From: Massilia rhizosphaerae
GTDB lineage: Bacteria > Pseudomonadota > Gammaproteobacteria > Burkholderiales > Burkholderiaceae_D
Assembly: GCF_016093545.1 (NCBI RefSeq)
Contig: NZ_JADKYX010000016.1
Location: 62,001-126,000 of the forward strand
Direction: 5' to 3'
DNA length: 64,000 bases
Shown here: positions 7,264-16,176 of the stretch, in pieces
Layout of the letters: every line of letters starts with the position of its first letter
How positions within the stretch are numbered: the first letter of the stretch is position 1
Program-made: the position numbers and the translations under genes
The notes under the pieces: model-generated
What the model was told of the DNA's origin: nothing
Database searches by the model: none
The model's input: only the letters and a program-made list of their open reading frames with translations

Positions 7264-9882
7264 ATGCGCAACCTTCCGTTCCAACTGGCCCCGCTGGCAC
7301 TGGCCGCCCTGTGCGTCGCGGCGCCGGCGTCGGCCCAGCAGGCGCCCTGGCTCGACACGCACCTGGCGCCGGCAAAGCGCGCGGCGGACCTCGTCGCGCG
7401 CATGACGCTCGAGGAAAAAGCGGCCCAGCTGGGCAATGACGCGCCCGCGATCCCGCGCCTGAACATCCCGAAATACAACTGGTGGAACGAAGGCCTGCAC
7501 GGCGTCGCGCGGGCCGGCTACGCGACCGTGTTCCCGCAAGCCGTCGGCATGGCGGCCACGTGGGACGAAGCGCTCATGCACGAAGTGGGCGACGTCATCG
7601 CGACGGAATTCCGCGCCAAGTACCTGCAGACGCACGCGCCGGACGGCGGCACCGACTGGTATCGCGGCCTCACCGTGTGGTCGCCGAACATCAACATCTT
7701 CCGCGATCCGCGCTGGGGCCGCGGCCAGGAAACCTACGGCGAAGACCCGTACCTGACGTCGCGCATCGCCGTCAACTTCATCCGCGGCCTGCAGGGCGAC
7801 GACCCGGTCGCGTTCAAGACGATCGCCACCGCGAAGCACTTCGCCGTGCACAGCGGGCCGGAATCGAACCGCCACCGCGAAGACATCCACCCGTCGCCGC
7901 ACGACCTCGAGGACACCTATCTGCCGGCATTCCGCGCCGCCGTCACGGAAGGCAAGGTCGCCTCCGTCATGTGCGCGTACAACGCCGTCAACGGCATCCC
8001 GGCATGCGCCAACGACGACCTGCTGGAGCGGCACCTGCGCCGCGACTGGGGTTTCCAGGGCTTCGTCGTGTCGGACTGCGGCGCCGCCGCCAACATCTAC
8101 CGCGCCGACAGCCTGCATTACACCAAGACGCCCGAGCAGGCCGTGGCCGCCGCGTTCACGGCCGGCATGGACCTGATCTGCGGCGACTACCGCAACAAGA
8201 TGACGACGGAGGCCGGCCCCATCGCGGCCGCGGTACGCCACGGCAAACTCAAGGAAGCCGTCATCGACCGTGCCCTCGTGCGCCTGTTCGAATACCGCAT
8301 CCGCCTGGGCCTGCTCGATCCGACCCCGCCGCAGGCGTACGCGGCCATCCGCCCGACCGACAACGACACCCCCGCCCACCGCGCCGTCGCCCTGAAGACG
8401 GCCCAGGAAGCCATGGTGCTGCTGAAGAACGACGGCCTGCTGCCGTTGAAAAAGGCGCCGAAGACCATCGCCGTCATCGGCCCGAACGCGGACAGCGAGG
8501 ATGCGCTGGTCGGCAACTACAACGGCCAGCCGTCGCATCCGGTGACCGTGCTGGCGGGCATCCGCGCCCGCTTCCCGGATGCCAAGGTGCTGTACGCGCC
8601 GGGCACGGGCCTCGTCGGCCCCGCCGAACCGCCCGTGCCGGACGCGAGCCTGTGCGCCGACGCCGCCTGCCATACGCTTGGCCTCAAGGCCGAGCATTTC
8701 GACGGCGCCGACCTGGCGGGCACGGCGCACGAGGCCCTCGAACCCAACGCCCGCGCCGCCTGGCAGGACGGCGGCCACAACGCGTCCACCCGCTGGACCG
8801 GCTTCCTGAAAGCGCCGCACACGGGCGACTACGGCCTGCGCTACCTGAGCAATGCCGGCTACCGCATCTGGATCGACGGCAAGCTCGTCGTCGACGCGTG
8901 GGACGTGGCCGACTCGCCGTCGATCGCGGCCGGCAAGGCGACCCTGCAGGCGGGCCGCGCGTATCCGATCCGGATCGAGGCCGTGCAACGCGGCGCGCGC
9001 GGCGACCAGAAGCTCGTGTGGAGCACGCCCGCCGACGCCGGCCAGGAAGCCGTCGACCTGGCCCGCGGCGCCGACCTCGTCGTCTATGTCGCGGGCCTGT
9101 CCGCCAACCTGGAAGGCGAGGAACTGAAACTGCAGGTGCCGGGCTTCATGGGCGGCGACCGCACGAGCCTCGACCTGCCGGCGCCGCAGGAACGCCTGCT
9201 GGAGCGGGTCGTGGCGGCCGGCAAGCCGACGGTGCTCGTGCTGATGAACGGCAGCGCGCTGTCCGTCAACTGGGCGGACAAGCACGTGCCGGCGATCGTC
9301 GAGGCCTGGTATCCCGGCGGCGAAGGCGGCAATGCCGTCGCGGGCCTGATCGCGGGCGACTACAGCCCGGCCGGCCGCCTGCCCGTCACGTTCTACCGCG
9401 GCGTGGACGAGCTGCCCGCGTTCGGCGACTACAGCATGACCGGGCGCACCTACCGCTATTTCAAGGGCCAGGTGCTGTATCCGTTCGGCCACGGCCTGTC
9501 GTACACCACGTTCCGCTACGGCCTGCCCACCCTGTCGGCGCCGTCGATCGCGGCCGGCAGCCAGGTCGACGTCGACGTCGAGGTGGCCAACACGGGCAAG
9601 CGCGACGGCGACGAGGTCGTCCAGCTGTACGTGGCCAAGCCGGGCGATACCGCCAACCCGACCTTGGCCGGATTCCGCCGCGTGCACCTGAAGGCCGGCG
9701 AGCGCACCCACGTCAAGCTGGCGCTCGACGCGCGCGCGCTGTCGCAGGTGGACGCGGCCGGCGCGCGCAAGGTCGTGCCGGGCGCGTACACGATCTACCT
9801 GGGCGGCGGCCAGCCGGGCCATGCGCAGACCGTCAAGGCGGCGCTCGCGGTGACGGGCGCGCCGGCCGGCCTGCCCGAATAA
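7264..9882 (+). CDS. secreted GH3 beta-glycosidase (beta-xylosidase/glucosidase type) with PA14 insert
   Basis: 872 aa with a signal peptide ending APASA-QQ (about residue 24). A GH3 N-terminal barrel follows: the substrate pocket around KHFAVHSGPE and the nucleophile Asp271 in VVSDCGA. The GH3 C-terminal sandwich is interrupted at about 476-590 by a PA14 domain (GLKAEHF through a Trp-rich KLVWSTP segment), and the C-terminus is a fibronectin III-like domain. This architecture is typical of periplasmic beta-xylosidases and beta-glucosidases that trim plant oligosaccharides; the exact sugar cannot be read from sequence. SD AGGAG precedes ATG 7264. It is a solitary gene, divergent from the PilT-like ATPase. 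Confidence 0.9.
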   Translation: MRNLPFQLAPLALAALCVAAPASAQQAPWLDTHLAPAKRAADLVARMTLEEKAAQLGNDAPAIPRLNIPKYNWWNEGLHGVARAGYATVFPQAVGMAATWDEALMHEVGDVIATEFRAKYLQTHAPDGGTDWYRGLTVWSPNINIFRDPRWGRGQETYGEDPYLTSRIAVNFIRGLQGDDPVAFKTIATAKHFAVHSGPESNRHREDIHPSPHDLEDTYLPAFRAAVTEGKVASVMCAYNAVNGIPACANDDLLERHLRRDWGFQGFVVSDCGAAANIYRADSLHYTKTPEQAVAAAFTAGMDLICGDYRNKMTTEAGPIAAAVRHGKLKEAVIDRALVRLFEYRIRLGLLDPTPPQAYAAIRPTDNDTPAHRAVALKTAQEAMVLLKNDGLLPLKKAPKTIAVIGPNADSEDALVGNYNGQPSHPVTVLAGIRARFPDAKVLYAPGTGLVGPAEPPVPDASLCADAACHTLGLKAEHFDGADLAGTAHEALEPNARAAWQDGGHNASTRWTGFLKAPHTGDYGLRYLSNAGYRIWIDGKLVVDAWDVADSPSIAAGKATLQAGRAYPIRIEAVQRGARGDQKLVWSTPADAGQEAVDLARGADLVVYVAGLSANLEGEELKLQVPGFMGGDRTSLDLPAPQERLLERVVAAGKPTVLVLMNGSALSVNWADKHVPAIVEAWYPGGEGGNAVAGLIAGDYSPAGRLPVTFYRGVDELPAFGDYSMTGRTYRYFKGQVLYPFGHGLSYTTFRYGLPTLSAPSIAAGSQVDVDVEVANTGKRDGDEVVQLYVAKPGDTANPTLAGFRRVHLKAGERTHVKLALDARALSQVDAAGARKVVPGAYTIYLGGGQPGHAQTVKAALAVTGAPAGLPE

Positions 9883-10035
9883 GCGCGGTCCGGCGCCGGC
9901 GTGCATGCGGTTCAATCCGCCGCCATGCATTCCGGCCCGGATTTCGTGCGGTCCGTCGCAAACCGGTACCGGCCGCGCCGTCTCCCGCTTACGATGACGT
10001 CATCGACACCATCCACGCACACAGGGAGAACCATC

Positions 10036-10806
10036 ATGATCGACAAGACGACCCGCCGCCTCCTCATCGCCGCCTGCGCCCTCGCCTGCGCGGCCGCCGC
10101 GCCGCAGGCCACGGCCGGCGACTGGAGCTGGGGCAAGAGCGAGACCGTCCAGGGCAGCGGCCGGATCCAGCACCAGGCGCGCGACGTCGCCCATTTCGAC
10201 GGCGTCGCGATGTCCCTGCCGGGCAATGTCGAGATCAAGAGCGGCAGCGGCCGCGAAGGCCTCACCATCGACGCGGACGACAACGTGCTGCCGCTGATCG
10301 AGACGGTCGTCGAGGACGGCACCCTGAAGATCCGCGCCAAGCGCAACACGAACCTGCGCACGCACAACCTGAAAGTCGTCGTGCAGGCGCGCAGCGTCGA
10401 CCGCCTCGTGCTGGGCGGCTCGGGAAATATCGATGCCGACGTCGTGCGCGGCGGCCGCGTCAAGTTCGACGTGGGCGGCTCCGGTTCCATCAAGGTGCGC
10501 CGCATGGAGGGCGAATCCGTCAACGTCGCCCTCGGCGGCAGCGGCGACCTGAAAGTCGAGGACGGCACGGCGCGCAGCACGTCGGTGTCGATCGGCGGCT
10601 CCGGCACCGTCGACATGGCCCACGTAAAGACCGACAACGCCAGCGTCACCGTGGCGGGTTCCGGAAACGTGACGTTATGGGTGCGCGACAGCCTGGGCCT
10701 GACAGTGGCCGGCTCCGGCGACGTCAATTACTACGGCGATCCAAAGGTGAGCCGGTCGGTGGTCGGTTCGGGCAATGTGCGCCGCCTGGGCGCGGCGCCG
10801 CGCTGA
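10036..10806 (+). CDS. DUF2807 GSG-repeat beta-helix protein, exported
   Basis: 256 aa. Start ATG 10036 follows AGGGAGAA. A signal peptide (cleavage after ATAG or APQATA) precedes a head-GIN/DUF2807 domain. The core shows seven regularly spaced Gly-Ser-Gly turns (GGSGNI, GGSGSI, GGSGDL, GGSGTV, AGSGNV, AGSGDV, VGSGNV), as in a right-handed beta-helix with one coil per repeat. The family is periplasmic or surface-located with no established activity. It lies about 150 bp downstream of the GH3 gene, same strand. Confidence 0.8.
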   Translation: MIDKTTRRLLIAACALACAAAAPQATAGDWSWGKSETVQGSGRIQHQARDVAHFDGVAMSLPGNVEIKSGSGREGLTIDADDNVLPLIETVVEDGTLKIRAKRNTNLRTHNLKVVVQARSVDRLVLGGSGNIDADVVRGGRVKFDVGGSGSIKVRRMEGESVNVALGGSGDLKVEDGTARSTSVSIGGSGTVDMAHVKTDNASVTVAGSGNVTLWVRDSLGLTVAGSGDVNYYGDPKVSRSVVGSGNVRRLGAAPR

Positions 10807-10816
10807 GCAAACGCTC

Positions 10817-10842
10817 GGTGGGCACGGAGTGCCCACCCTACG
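10817..10842 (+). repeat. palindromic intergenic repeat, copy 1
   Basis: GGTGGGCACGGAGTGCCCACC followed by CTACG. The first 21 bases form a hairpin (GTGGGCAC/GTGCCCAC). It pairs in inverted orientation with the copy at 10889. It lies 11 bp past the DUF2807 stop and could act as a 3' hairpin. Confidence 0.6.
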
Positions 10843-10888
10843 GCATCGTAACGGGACGGCGCATCCCCATTGTCCACCCTCACAATAT

Positions 10889-10914
10889 CGTAGGGTGGGC
10901 GCCCCGCGCCCACC
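10889..10914 (-). repeat. palindromic intergenic repeat, inverted copy 2
   Basis: CGTAGGGTGGGC-gccccgc-GCCCACC is the inverted counterpart of the copy at 10817, 46 bp away. Two such hairpins head to head between convergent genes are the arrangement of a REP doublet (BIME). Sequences of this form are, to my recollection, widespread in betaproteobacterial intergenic DNA. Confidence 0.6.
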
Positions 10915-10933
10915 ATTGCGTATCCGCGCCCCG

Positions 10934-13219
10934 TCACAGATCCCAGCGCACCTCGGCCACCGCGGTGCGCTGCGCATACGGGTGAAACGCCCAGTACTTG
11001 CAATCGCCCAGGTTGTCCACGCCCACCGCCGCGCTCCACCGGCGGTCGAAGCGATAGCGCAGCCGCGTATCGATCACGAGATAGTCCGACACCCCCATGT
11101 ACGCATTGCCGTTCGGGTCGCTGTTGTCCAGCGTGGAATACTGGCGGCCGCTGTAGCGGGCGCCCGCCGTGGCCGTCCACCGGTCGTTCGCCTTCCACGT
11201 CGCCAGCATGGTCGCGCGCCAGCGCGGCACGCGCGGCTGCCATTTGCCGACGCTGGCCGGAAAGCCCGCGTTGTCCGTGATGATGGACGCGGCATACGTC
11301 AGGCTGGCCGTCAGGCCGAGCCCACTCACCCCGACATCGTCCGCCTGCGCCGACACCTCGGCCCCGTTGGTGCGGATGCGTCCCACGTTCTGCACCGTGT
11401 TCACGGTCGTGCCGCCGGCAACGAGCAGCGGCTGTGAATACAATGCGTCGCGCGTCGTTTCGCGGAACAGCGTGGCGCGCAGCACGCCCCGGTCGCCCGA
11501 GGTCTCGGCCGACAACTCGCCCGTCCACGACGTCTCCGCCTTCAGGTGCGGATCGCTGTGGACGATGGCGTTATCGACGATGGCGCCCTGGAACAGCTCG
11601 GCCGCCGTCGGATCGCGCACGGCGCGGCCCGCCGACGCCTTCAACGTCCAGTCCCGGCTCGCGCGCCACGCCAGCGCGGCCTTCGGCGACCATGCGGTCT
11701 CGCTGCGGCCGGGGAACGGCAGCGGCGCCGCCAGCACCGCGTTCGACAACGCGCCGCCATACGCGCGCCACCGCTCGAAGCGGGCGCCGAGCGTCGCACG
11801 CCAGGCGTCGGCGATGCGCCAGCCGTCCTGCGCGTACAAGCTTGCCAGCCACGTGTTGCCGTTGAAGACCGAGACCTGGCGGCCGTCGGCCGCATGCAGC
11901 CAGTCCGTCCCGGTCCCGAACGCGCGGGTGCGCAGGCGGGCGTGGTCCGACTGCAGCCCGAATTCGACCGTGTGGCCCGCCAGCACGCCGGCATCGGGCC
12001 GCCAGACGCCTTTCAGCGCCAGCGTGTTCCAGCCGCTGCCGTGCATGTCCGTGACTTGGCCGGCGCCGTTCGTGTCCGCATCGGGCACGCGCACCGTCGG
12101 CGTGCGCACGAGGTCGCGCGTGTAGTCGTACAGGCTGGCGGCGATCTCCCAGTCGAACGTGGCGCGGCCGTGCCGCTTCAGCGACAGCCCTTGCATCGCG
12201 TGCGCCTGCGCGGCGCGGCTGGGCGCGAAGTCGGACGGCTTGATGTCGTACGCGCGGCCGCCGATGTTCACGCGCGGCGCCAGGTAGACCGGGTTGCCGG
12301 CCGCGTCGCGCAGGTACGATTCGGACGCGCGCGCCGCATCGTTGCGCCACCAGCCGAACGTGTAGCTGGCGCGCAGCACGGGCGTGACGTCCCACGCGAG
12401 CTTGAACTTGGCATGGTCCTGCACCGTGTGCGTGCGGTTCGTGGCGCCGAGCAGCCACCAGTCCTTGCCCGACGGATTGCGGCCGGCCACCGCCCCCGTC
12501 ACCGGGACACCGCCGCCGTCCGGCACGCCGCTGGCCACCAGCTTGTTGGCGAACGCGATCGGCTGCGCGTCGCCGTCGAGGCGGGATACATCGATCCACC
12601 ACGACCACGCGCCGTTGCGGTCGCCCAGCGACGCGCTGCCTTGCCGGCCGCCGTAGCGGTCGCCGGTCCGGTACAACCGGAAACCCTGCGCATAGCCGGA
12701 CAGCTTGACGTGGGCTTCGCGCTTCGTCGGTATGCGCGTCTGGAAGTCGACGACGGCGCCGACCGAGTTGCCCGGATACGCGGCCGCGAACGGGCCGTAC
12801 AGCACGTCGACGCGCTCGATCTCCTCCGGCGCGACGAGGCCCCAGCGCGGCGTGTACGCGGCGCCGTTGCCGAGCAGGTTGGACAAGAGGATGCCGTCCG
12901 CGTACACGAGCGAGCGCGCGCTGTTGCCCGTGCCGGACGCGCGGCTCGCGAGCACGGCGTGGTCGTAGTCGCCCGCGTAGCGCTTGCGCACGTTCAGGCT
13001 GGGCAGGTATTTCAGCGCATCCTCGCTGTCGACCGCGTTGATCCGTTCCTCGACCCGGGCGCCCGTGATGCCTTCGATCGTCGTGGGGATCTGCACGGGC
13101 AGCGAGGTCGGGCGGCCGCCCGTCACGATCACGGTGGCCGCGGGCGTATCGTCCGCGTGGGCGTGCGCAGCCAGGCACGCCATTGCGGCCAGCGCAAGGC
13201 GATGATGTTTGAATCGCAT
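10934..13219 (-). CDS. TonB-dependent outer-membrane receptor (putative copper)
   Basis: 761 aa. ATG 13219 was chosen over the upstream GTG because GAGG lies about 5 nt ahead. A signal peptide ends AHAHA; the TonB-box-like region ATVIVTGG is followed by a plug domain (DALKYLPSLNVRKR, then VYADGILLSN and ERVDVLYGPF) and a 22-strand barrel ending in WDL with terminal Leu. The protein imports a ligand across the outer membrane with TonB energy. Last gene of a four-gene operon with YcnI, PCuAC and DUF2946 proteins, all copper-linked, so copper or a copper complex is the likely substrate (inference). Confidence 0.9.
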   Translation of the reverse strand: MRFKHHRLALAAMACLAAHAHADDTPAATVIVTGGRPTSLPVQIPTTIEGITGARVEERINAVDSEDALKYLPSLNVRKRYAGDYDHAVLASRASGTGNSARSLVYADGILLSNLLGNGAAYTPRWGLVAPEEIERVDVLYGPFAAAYPGNSVGAVVDFQTRIPTKREAHVKLSGYAQGFRLYRTGDRYGGRQGSASLGDRNGAWSWWIDVSRLDGDAQPIAFANKLVASGVPDGGGVPVTGAVAGRNPSGKDWWLLGATNRTHTVQDHAKFKLAWDVTPVLRASYTFGWWRNDAARASESYLRDAAGNPVYLAPRVNIGGRAYDIKPSDFAPSRAAQAHAMQGLSLKRHGRATFDWEIAASLYDYTRDLVRTPTVRVPDADTNGAGQVTDMHGSGWNTLALKGVWRPDAGVLAGHTVEFGLQSDHARLRTRAFGTGTDWLHAADGRQVSVFNGNTWLASLYAQDGWRIADAWRATLGARFERWRAYGGALSNAVLAAPLPFPGRSETAWSPKAALAWRASRDWTLKASAGRAVRDPTAAELFQGAIVDNAIVHSDPHLKAETSWTGELSAETSGDRGVLRATLFRETTRDALYSQPLLVAGGTTVNTVQNVGRIRTNGAEVSAQADDVGVSGLGLTASLTYAASIITDNAGFPASVGKWQPRVPRWRATMLATWKANDRWTATAGARYSGRQYSTLDNSDPNGNAYMGVSDYLVIDTRLRYRFDRRWSAAVGVDNLGDCKYWAFHPYAQRTAVAEVRWDL

Positions 13220-13226
13220 GCGCACC

Positions 13227-13721
13227 TCAGTGATGGTGCGGCGGCATCGCGGCGGGCACGACCTCCAGCACGGGCGCGGGCGTCTTCGATCCGGGGACCG
13301 CGTCGACCCAGTCGACGCGGCCCTTCTCGCACTGCTGGCCGACCTTGAACGCGTAGCGGCCCGGTGCGTCCGGCAGCTTGGCCTGGACCGTGAATTCGTC
13401 GTAATAGGCGTCGGGCAGCGGCCCGCCGCGCCAGGTGATCTCGCGCACGGCGCGCGTGACCGTCTTGCCGTGCGCTTGCAGCGGCGTCGCGAGCTTGCCC
13501 TCGACGAGGTCCAGTGTCCAACCCGGCTTGGGCATGGGCTTCGCCGTCACGCCCTCGGGCAAGGACACGGTGATGGCGGTGGTGGCGCTGCCGTCGCAGC
13601 CGTGGCCGACCTTGAACACGAGCGTTTGATAGGCGCCGGCCGGCGCGCTGGCCGGGGCGACGGTGATATGGGCGTGCGCCAGCGGCGCCGCGCACAAGGC
13701 GGCGATCCAGATTGCTTTCAT
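13227..13721 (-). CDS. YcnI-like DUF1775 copper-binding protein
   Basis: 164 aa. A signal peptide ends APLAHA so that the mature protein starts with His (HITVAPASAP); the YcnI family uses this N-terminal His to bind copper. The DUF1775 domain follows (SAPAGAYQTLVFKVGHGCDG, a cupredoxin-like sheet). The C-terminus ends PPHHH, a second potential metal site. Unlike Bacillus YcnI there is no C-terminal membrane anchor. It lies 7 bp before the TonB receptor start and 12 bp after the PCuAC gene, so one operon. Confidence 0.88.
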   Translation of the reverse strand: MKAIWIAALCAAPLAHAHITVAPASAPAGAYQTLVFKVGHGCDGSATTAITVSLPEGVTAKPMPKPGWTLDLVEGKLATPLQAHGKTVTRAVREITWRGGPLPDAYYDEFTVQAKLPDAPGRYAFKVGQQCEKGRVDWVDAVPGSKTPAPVLEVVPAAMPPHHH

Positions 13722-13733
13722 GGTGCGCTCCCG

Positions 13734-14177
13734 TCAGTGCGCGGCGGTATAGGTCAGCGGCTTGACCGGCACCTGCACGGTGACGTTCTCGCGCTTTTTA
13801 TCGGCCCCGGCGAAGGTCAAGGTCAGCGGCACCTGCTCGCCTTCCTTGAGCTGTTGCTTCAGGTCGAACAGCATGACGTGGTAGCCGCCGGACGACAGGT
13901 TGACGGTCTGGCCGGCCGGCAGGTCGATGCCGTCGACTTTCTGCATGCGCATGGTCTGGCCGTCCATGGCCATCTGGTGCACTTCGGCGCGGCCCGCGAC
14001 GGGCGTCTGGACGTCGACGAGGCGCGTGGCTTTGGCCGAACGCAGCTGCATGAAGGCGCCGGCCGTCTTCTGGGCCGGCACGGTGGCGCGGATCCACGGG
14101 TCGCTCACGGTCACTTGGGCGAACGCGGCGGTCGAAACGAGGCTGGCAGCGGCCAGCATGAGGAATTTACGATACAT
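13734..14177 (-). CDS. PCuAC-type periplasmic copper chaperone (DUF461)
   Basis: 147 aa. ATG 14177 follows AGGTGAA. Signal peptide to AAFA-QVTV. The metal-binding pattern of PCuAC is present: a His followed by Met residues (EVHQMAMDGQTMRM) and a downstream YHVML His-x-Met. These proteins deliver Cu(I) to cytochrome oxidase or other cuproenzymes in the periplasm. It lies between DUF2946 and YcnI-like genes in the same operon, a common pairing. Confidence 0.9.
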   Translation of the reverse strand: MYRKFLMLAAASLVSTAAFAQVTVSDPWIRATVPAQKTAGAFMQLRSAKATRLVDVQTPVAGRAEVHQMAMDGQTMRMQKVDGIDLPAGQTVNLSSGGYHVMLFDLKQQLKEGEQVPLTLTFAGADKKRENVTVQVPVKPLTYTAAH

Positions 14178-14214
14178 GACTTCACCTGACAAAAAATGAT
14201 GGAAAAAAAGAAGG

Positions 14215-14601
14215 TCAGGCAAAGGCGGGAGGACCGCGCGGGACGGCCGCCAGCCAGACGGCCAGCGGACGGGGCGCATGGTGGAACAGGAAAGGTCGGG
14301 GCTCCGTGCCGAACGCGAACACCAGGGGCGCGTGCACGGGCGGCGGCAGGCCGTGGCTGCCCGCGTGGGCGACGCAGTAGCCGCAATCGCCCTTCAGGAC
14401 CCCGCCGCCGTGCTCGTCCTGCATGAGCAGCGCGGCCGCGGCGGCGAACGGTGCGCCGCCGTCGACGCTGCAGACGTCGACCGGGATCGCCGGCCTGCTC
14501 GCGGCCAGTGCGTGCGAGACCGCCGGCGCGAGCGCGTTCAGCAGCACGGCAAACAGTGCCAGCCACACGCAACGCAGGCGTCTTGTCGAACGAATGAGCA
14601 T
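14215..14601 (-). CDS. DUF2946 protein, first gene of copper operon
   Basis: 128 aa. The N-terminal hydrophobic segment (VWLALFAVLLNALAPAVSHA) is a signal peptide or anchor, as in DUF2946. Residues about 75-90 contain CGYC followed by VAHAGSHG, equivalent to the CPFC/His motif of the family; the later region has a hydrophobic stretch and a few His (LFHHAP). DUF2946 genes commonly neighbour PCuAC and TonB receptors, so this is probably the first gene of the operon. Biochemical role unknown. Confidence 0.75.
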   Translation of the reverse strand: MLIRSTRRLRCVWLALFAVLLNALAPAVSHALAASRPAIPVDVCSVDGGAPFAAAAALLMQDEHGGGVLKGDCGYCVAHAGSHGLPPPVHAPLVFAFGTEPRPFLFHHAPRPLAVWLAAVPRGPPAFA

Positions 14602-14666
14602 CCCGCGATTATAGCCCCGTGTGCACGGCATGGCGCACACGGAGCTTGGACAAATCGTCCAGCCGA

Positions 14667-15209
14667 TCAGCGCTCGGCCAGCAGGACTTCGCGCTCGACC
14701 TGCACGGTCTGCTGTCCGTCCGTCAGCCACACCTGGCCGTCCTGGATCGTGCATTGCAGCTGCATCGAGCGCTGGACCATCTGCTCGAGCTGGGCGCTCG
14801 TTTCCGCCGGAATGTTGATGATGGAGATTTTCTTCGTGCGTTCGAGCTTGCTGGCCAGGCCCTTGAACCAGATGTTGCTGGTGGCGCTGTAGCTGTACAC
14901 GACCACGTGCTCGGCGCGGCCGGCTGCCTTCATGAGGCGGCGTTCGTCGGGCTGGCCGACCTCGATCCAGAGGTCGATGGCGCCCGTAAGATCCTTGAGC
15001 CACAGGGCGGGCTCCTCGACGTCGAACAAATCCTTGCCGTAGGTAAGCTGAGGGTCGGCGTGCAGGGCGAAGGCGAGCAGGCGGATCATCACCCGCTCGT
15101 CCGTTTCCGAAGGATGCCGCGCGATCGTGAGCGCGTGCTCCTGGTAATAGTTGCGGTCCATGTCCGCAATGCTCAGGTCTGCCTTGTAAATCGTCGCTTT
15201 CAGGGCCAT
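14667..15209 (-). CDS. yaeQ: YaeQ family protein
   Basis: 180 aa, full length. The N-terminus MALKATIYKADLSIADMDRN and the ERVMIRLLAFALHA helix are characteristic; the fold is related to PD-(D/E)XK nucleases, with the Glu/Asp-containing DLWIEVGQPDE segment as the degenerate core. E. coli YaeQ was reported to compensate for loss of RfaH; its activity is unresolved. It lies downstream of purU in the same orientation (28 bp), so possibly co-transcribed. Confidence 0.9.
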   Translation of the reverse strand: MALKATIYKADLSIADMDRNYYQEHALTIARHPSETDERVMIRLLAFALHADPQLTYGKDLFDVEEPALWLKDLTGAIDLWIEVGQPDERRLMKAAGRAEHVVVYSYSATSNIWFKGLASKLERTKKISIINIPAETSAQLEQMVQRSMQLQCTIQDGQVWLTDGQQTVQVEREVLLAER

Positions 15210-15237
15210 GCTTAAGTTGTTGCCTATGTTTTATGGT

Positions 15238-16104
15238 TCAGTTGAACACGACAGTCTTGTCGCCGTTCAGCAGGATGCGGTGTTCCACGAACCACCTGAC
15301 CGCGCGGGCCAGCACGACGCTCTCGACGTCGCGGCCGATGGCCGTCAGCTGCTCCACGCTCATGGCGTGGTCGACGCGCTCGACGTCCTGCTCGATGATC
15401 GGGCCCTCGTCCAGGTCGCCCGTGACGAAGTGCGCGGTGGCGCCGATCAGCTTGACGCCGCGCCGGTGCGCCTGCGCATACGGCCGCGCGCCCTTGAAGC
15501 TGGGCAGGAACGAATGGTGGATGTTGATCGCCCTGCCCTTCAAGGCCTCGCACAGCCCCGGCGACAGGATCTGCATGTAGCGCGCCAGCACGACCAGGTC
15601 GATGCGGTGGGTGTCGAGCAGATCGATGATGCGCGCCTCCTGGGCGAGCTTGGCCGATTCGCTGGCACCGGCCTCGAGCGGCAAGTGGTGGAACGGGATA
15701 TTGTAACTGGCCGCGAGCTGATAAAAGTCCATGTGGTTCGACACGATGGCCGGAATCTCCACGGGCAGCAGGCCGCTGCGGTAGCGGAACAGCAGGTCGT
15801 TCAGGCAATGGCCGATCTTCGACACCATGATCAGCACGCGCGGTTTGCGCTTGGCGTCGTGCAGCGCGCCGTCCGCGCCCAGGTCGGCGCACAGTGACGC
15901 ATAGCCCGCGCGCAGCAGTTCGTCGGACATCGCGTCGTCTTCCAGCGCGAAGTGCACGCGCATGAAGAACAGCTTCGATTCCGCGTCGCCATACTGGGCC
16001 GAGTCGATGATGTTGCAGCCATGTTCGGCCAGGAAACCCGAGACGCGCAACACGATGCCGCGGTGATCCAGGCAGGACAAGGTCAGGATATATTCTGGAT
16101 ACAT
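15238..16104 (-). CDS. purU: formyltetrahydrofolate deformylase
   Basis: 288 aa, standard length. N-terminal ACT domain (YILTLSCLDHRGIVLRVSGF) and C-terminal formyl-transferase fold with the Asn/His/Asp catalytic set: NHMDFY at the folate site, FLPSF, then TAHFVTGDLDEGPII. The enzyme hydrolyses 10-formyl-THF to THF and formate, supplying formate and balancing one-carbon pools. It is divergent from the MDR reductase gene with a 72-bp shared promoter region. Confidence 0.95.
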   Translation of the reverse strand: MYPEYILTLSCLDHRGIVLRVSGFLAEHGCNIIDSAQYGDAESKLFFMRVHFALEDDAMSDELLRAGYASLCADLGADGALHDAKRKPRVLIMVSKIGHCLNDLLFRYRSGLLPVEIPAIVSNHMDFYQLAASYNIPFHHLPLEAGASESAKLAQEARIIDLLDTHRIDLVVLARYMQILSPGLCEALKGRAINIHHSFLPSFKGARPYAQAHRRGVKLIGATAHFVTGDLDEGPIIEQDVERVDHAMSVEQLTAIGRDVESVVLARAVRWFVEHRILLNGDKTVVFN

Positions 16105-16176
16105 TGCTAAATACTTCAGAATGGTTGAGGTTGACTGAACCCGGCCATTGTCGCATGGATTGATAAGGAGACCAGC

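Noticed and set aside
5929..9930. 1333-codon minus-strand frame covering the PilT-like gene and running antisense through the GH3 gene
   Set aside because: Only the last 374 codons (the ATPase) are real; the rest is a His/Arg/Val/Ala-rich shadow of the GH3 coding strand, without a start or RBS.
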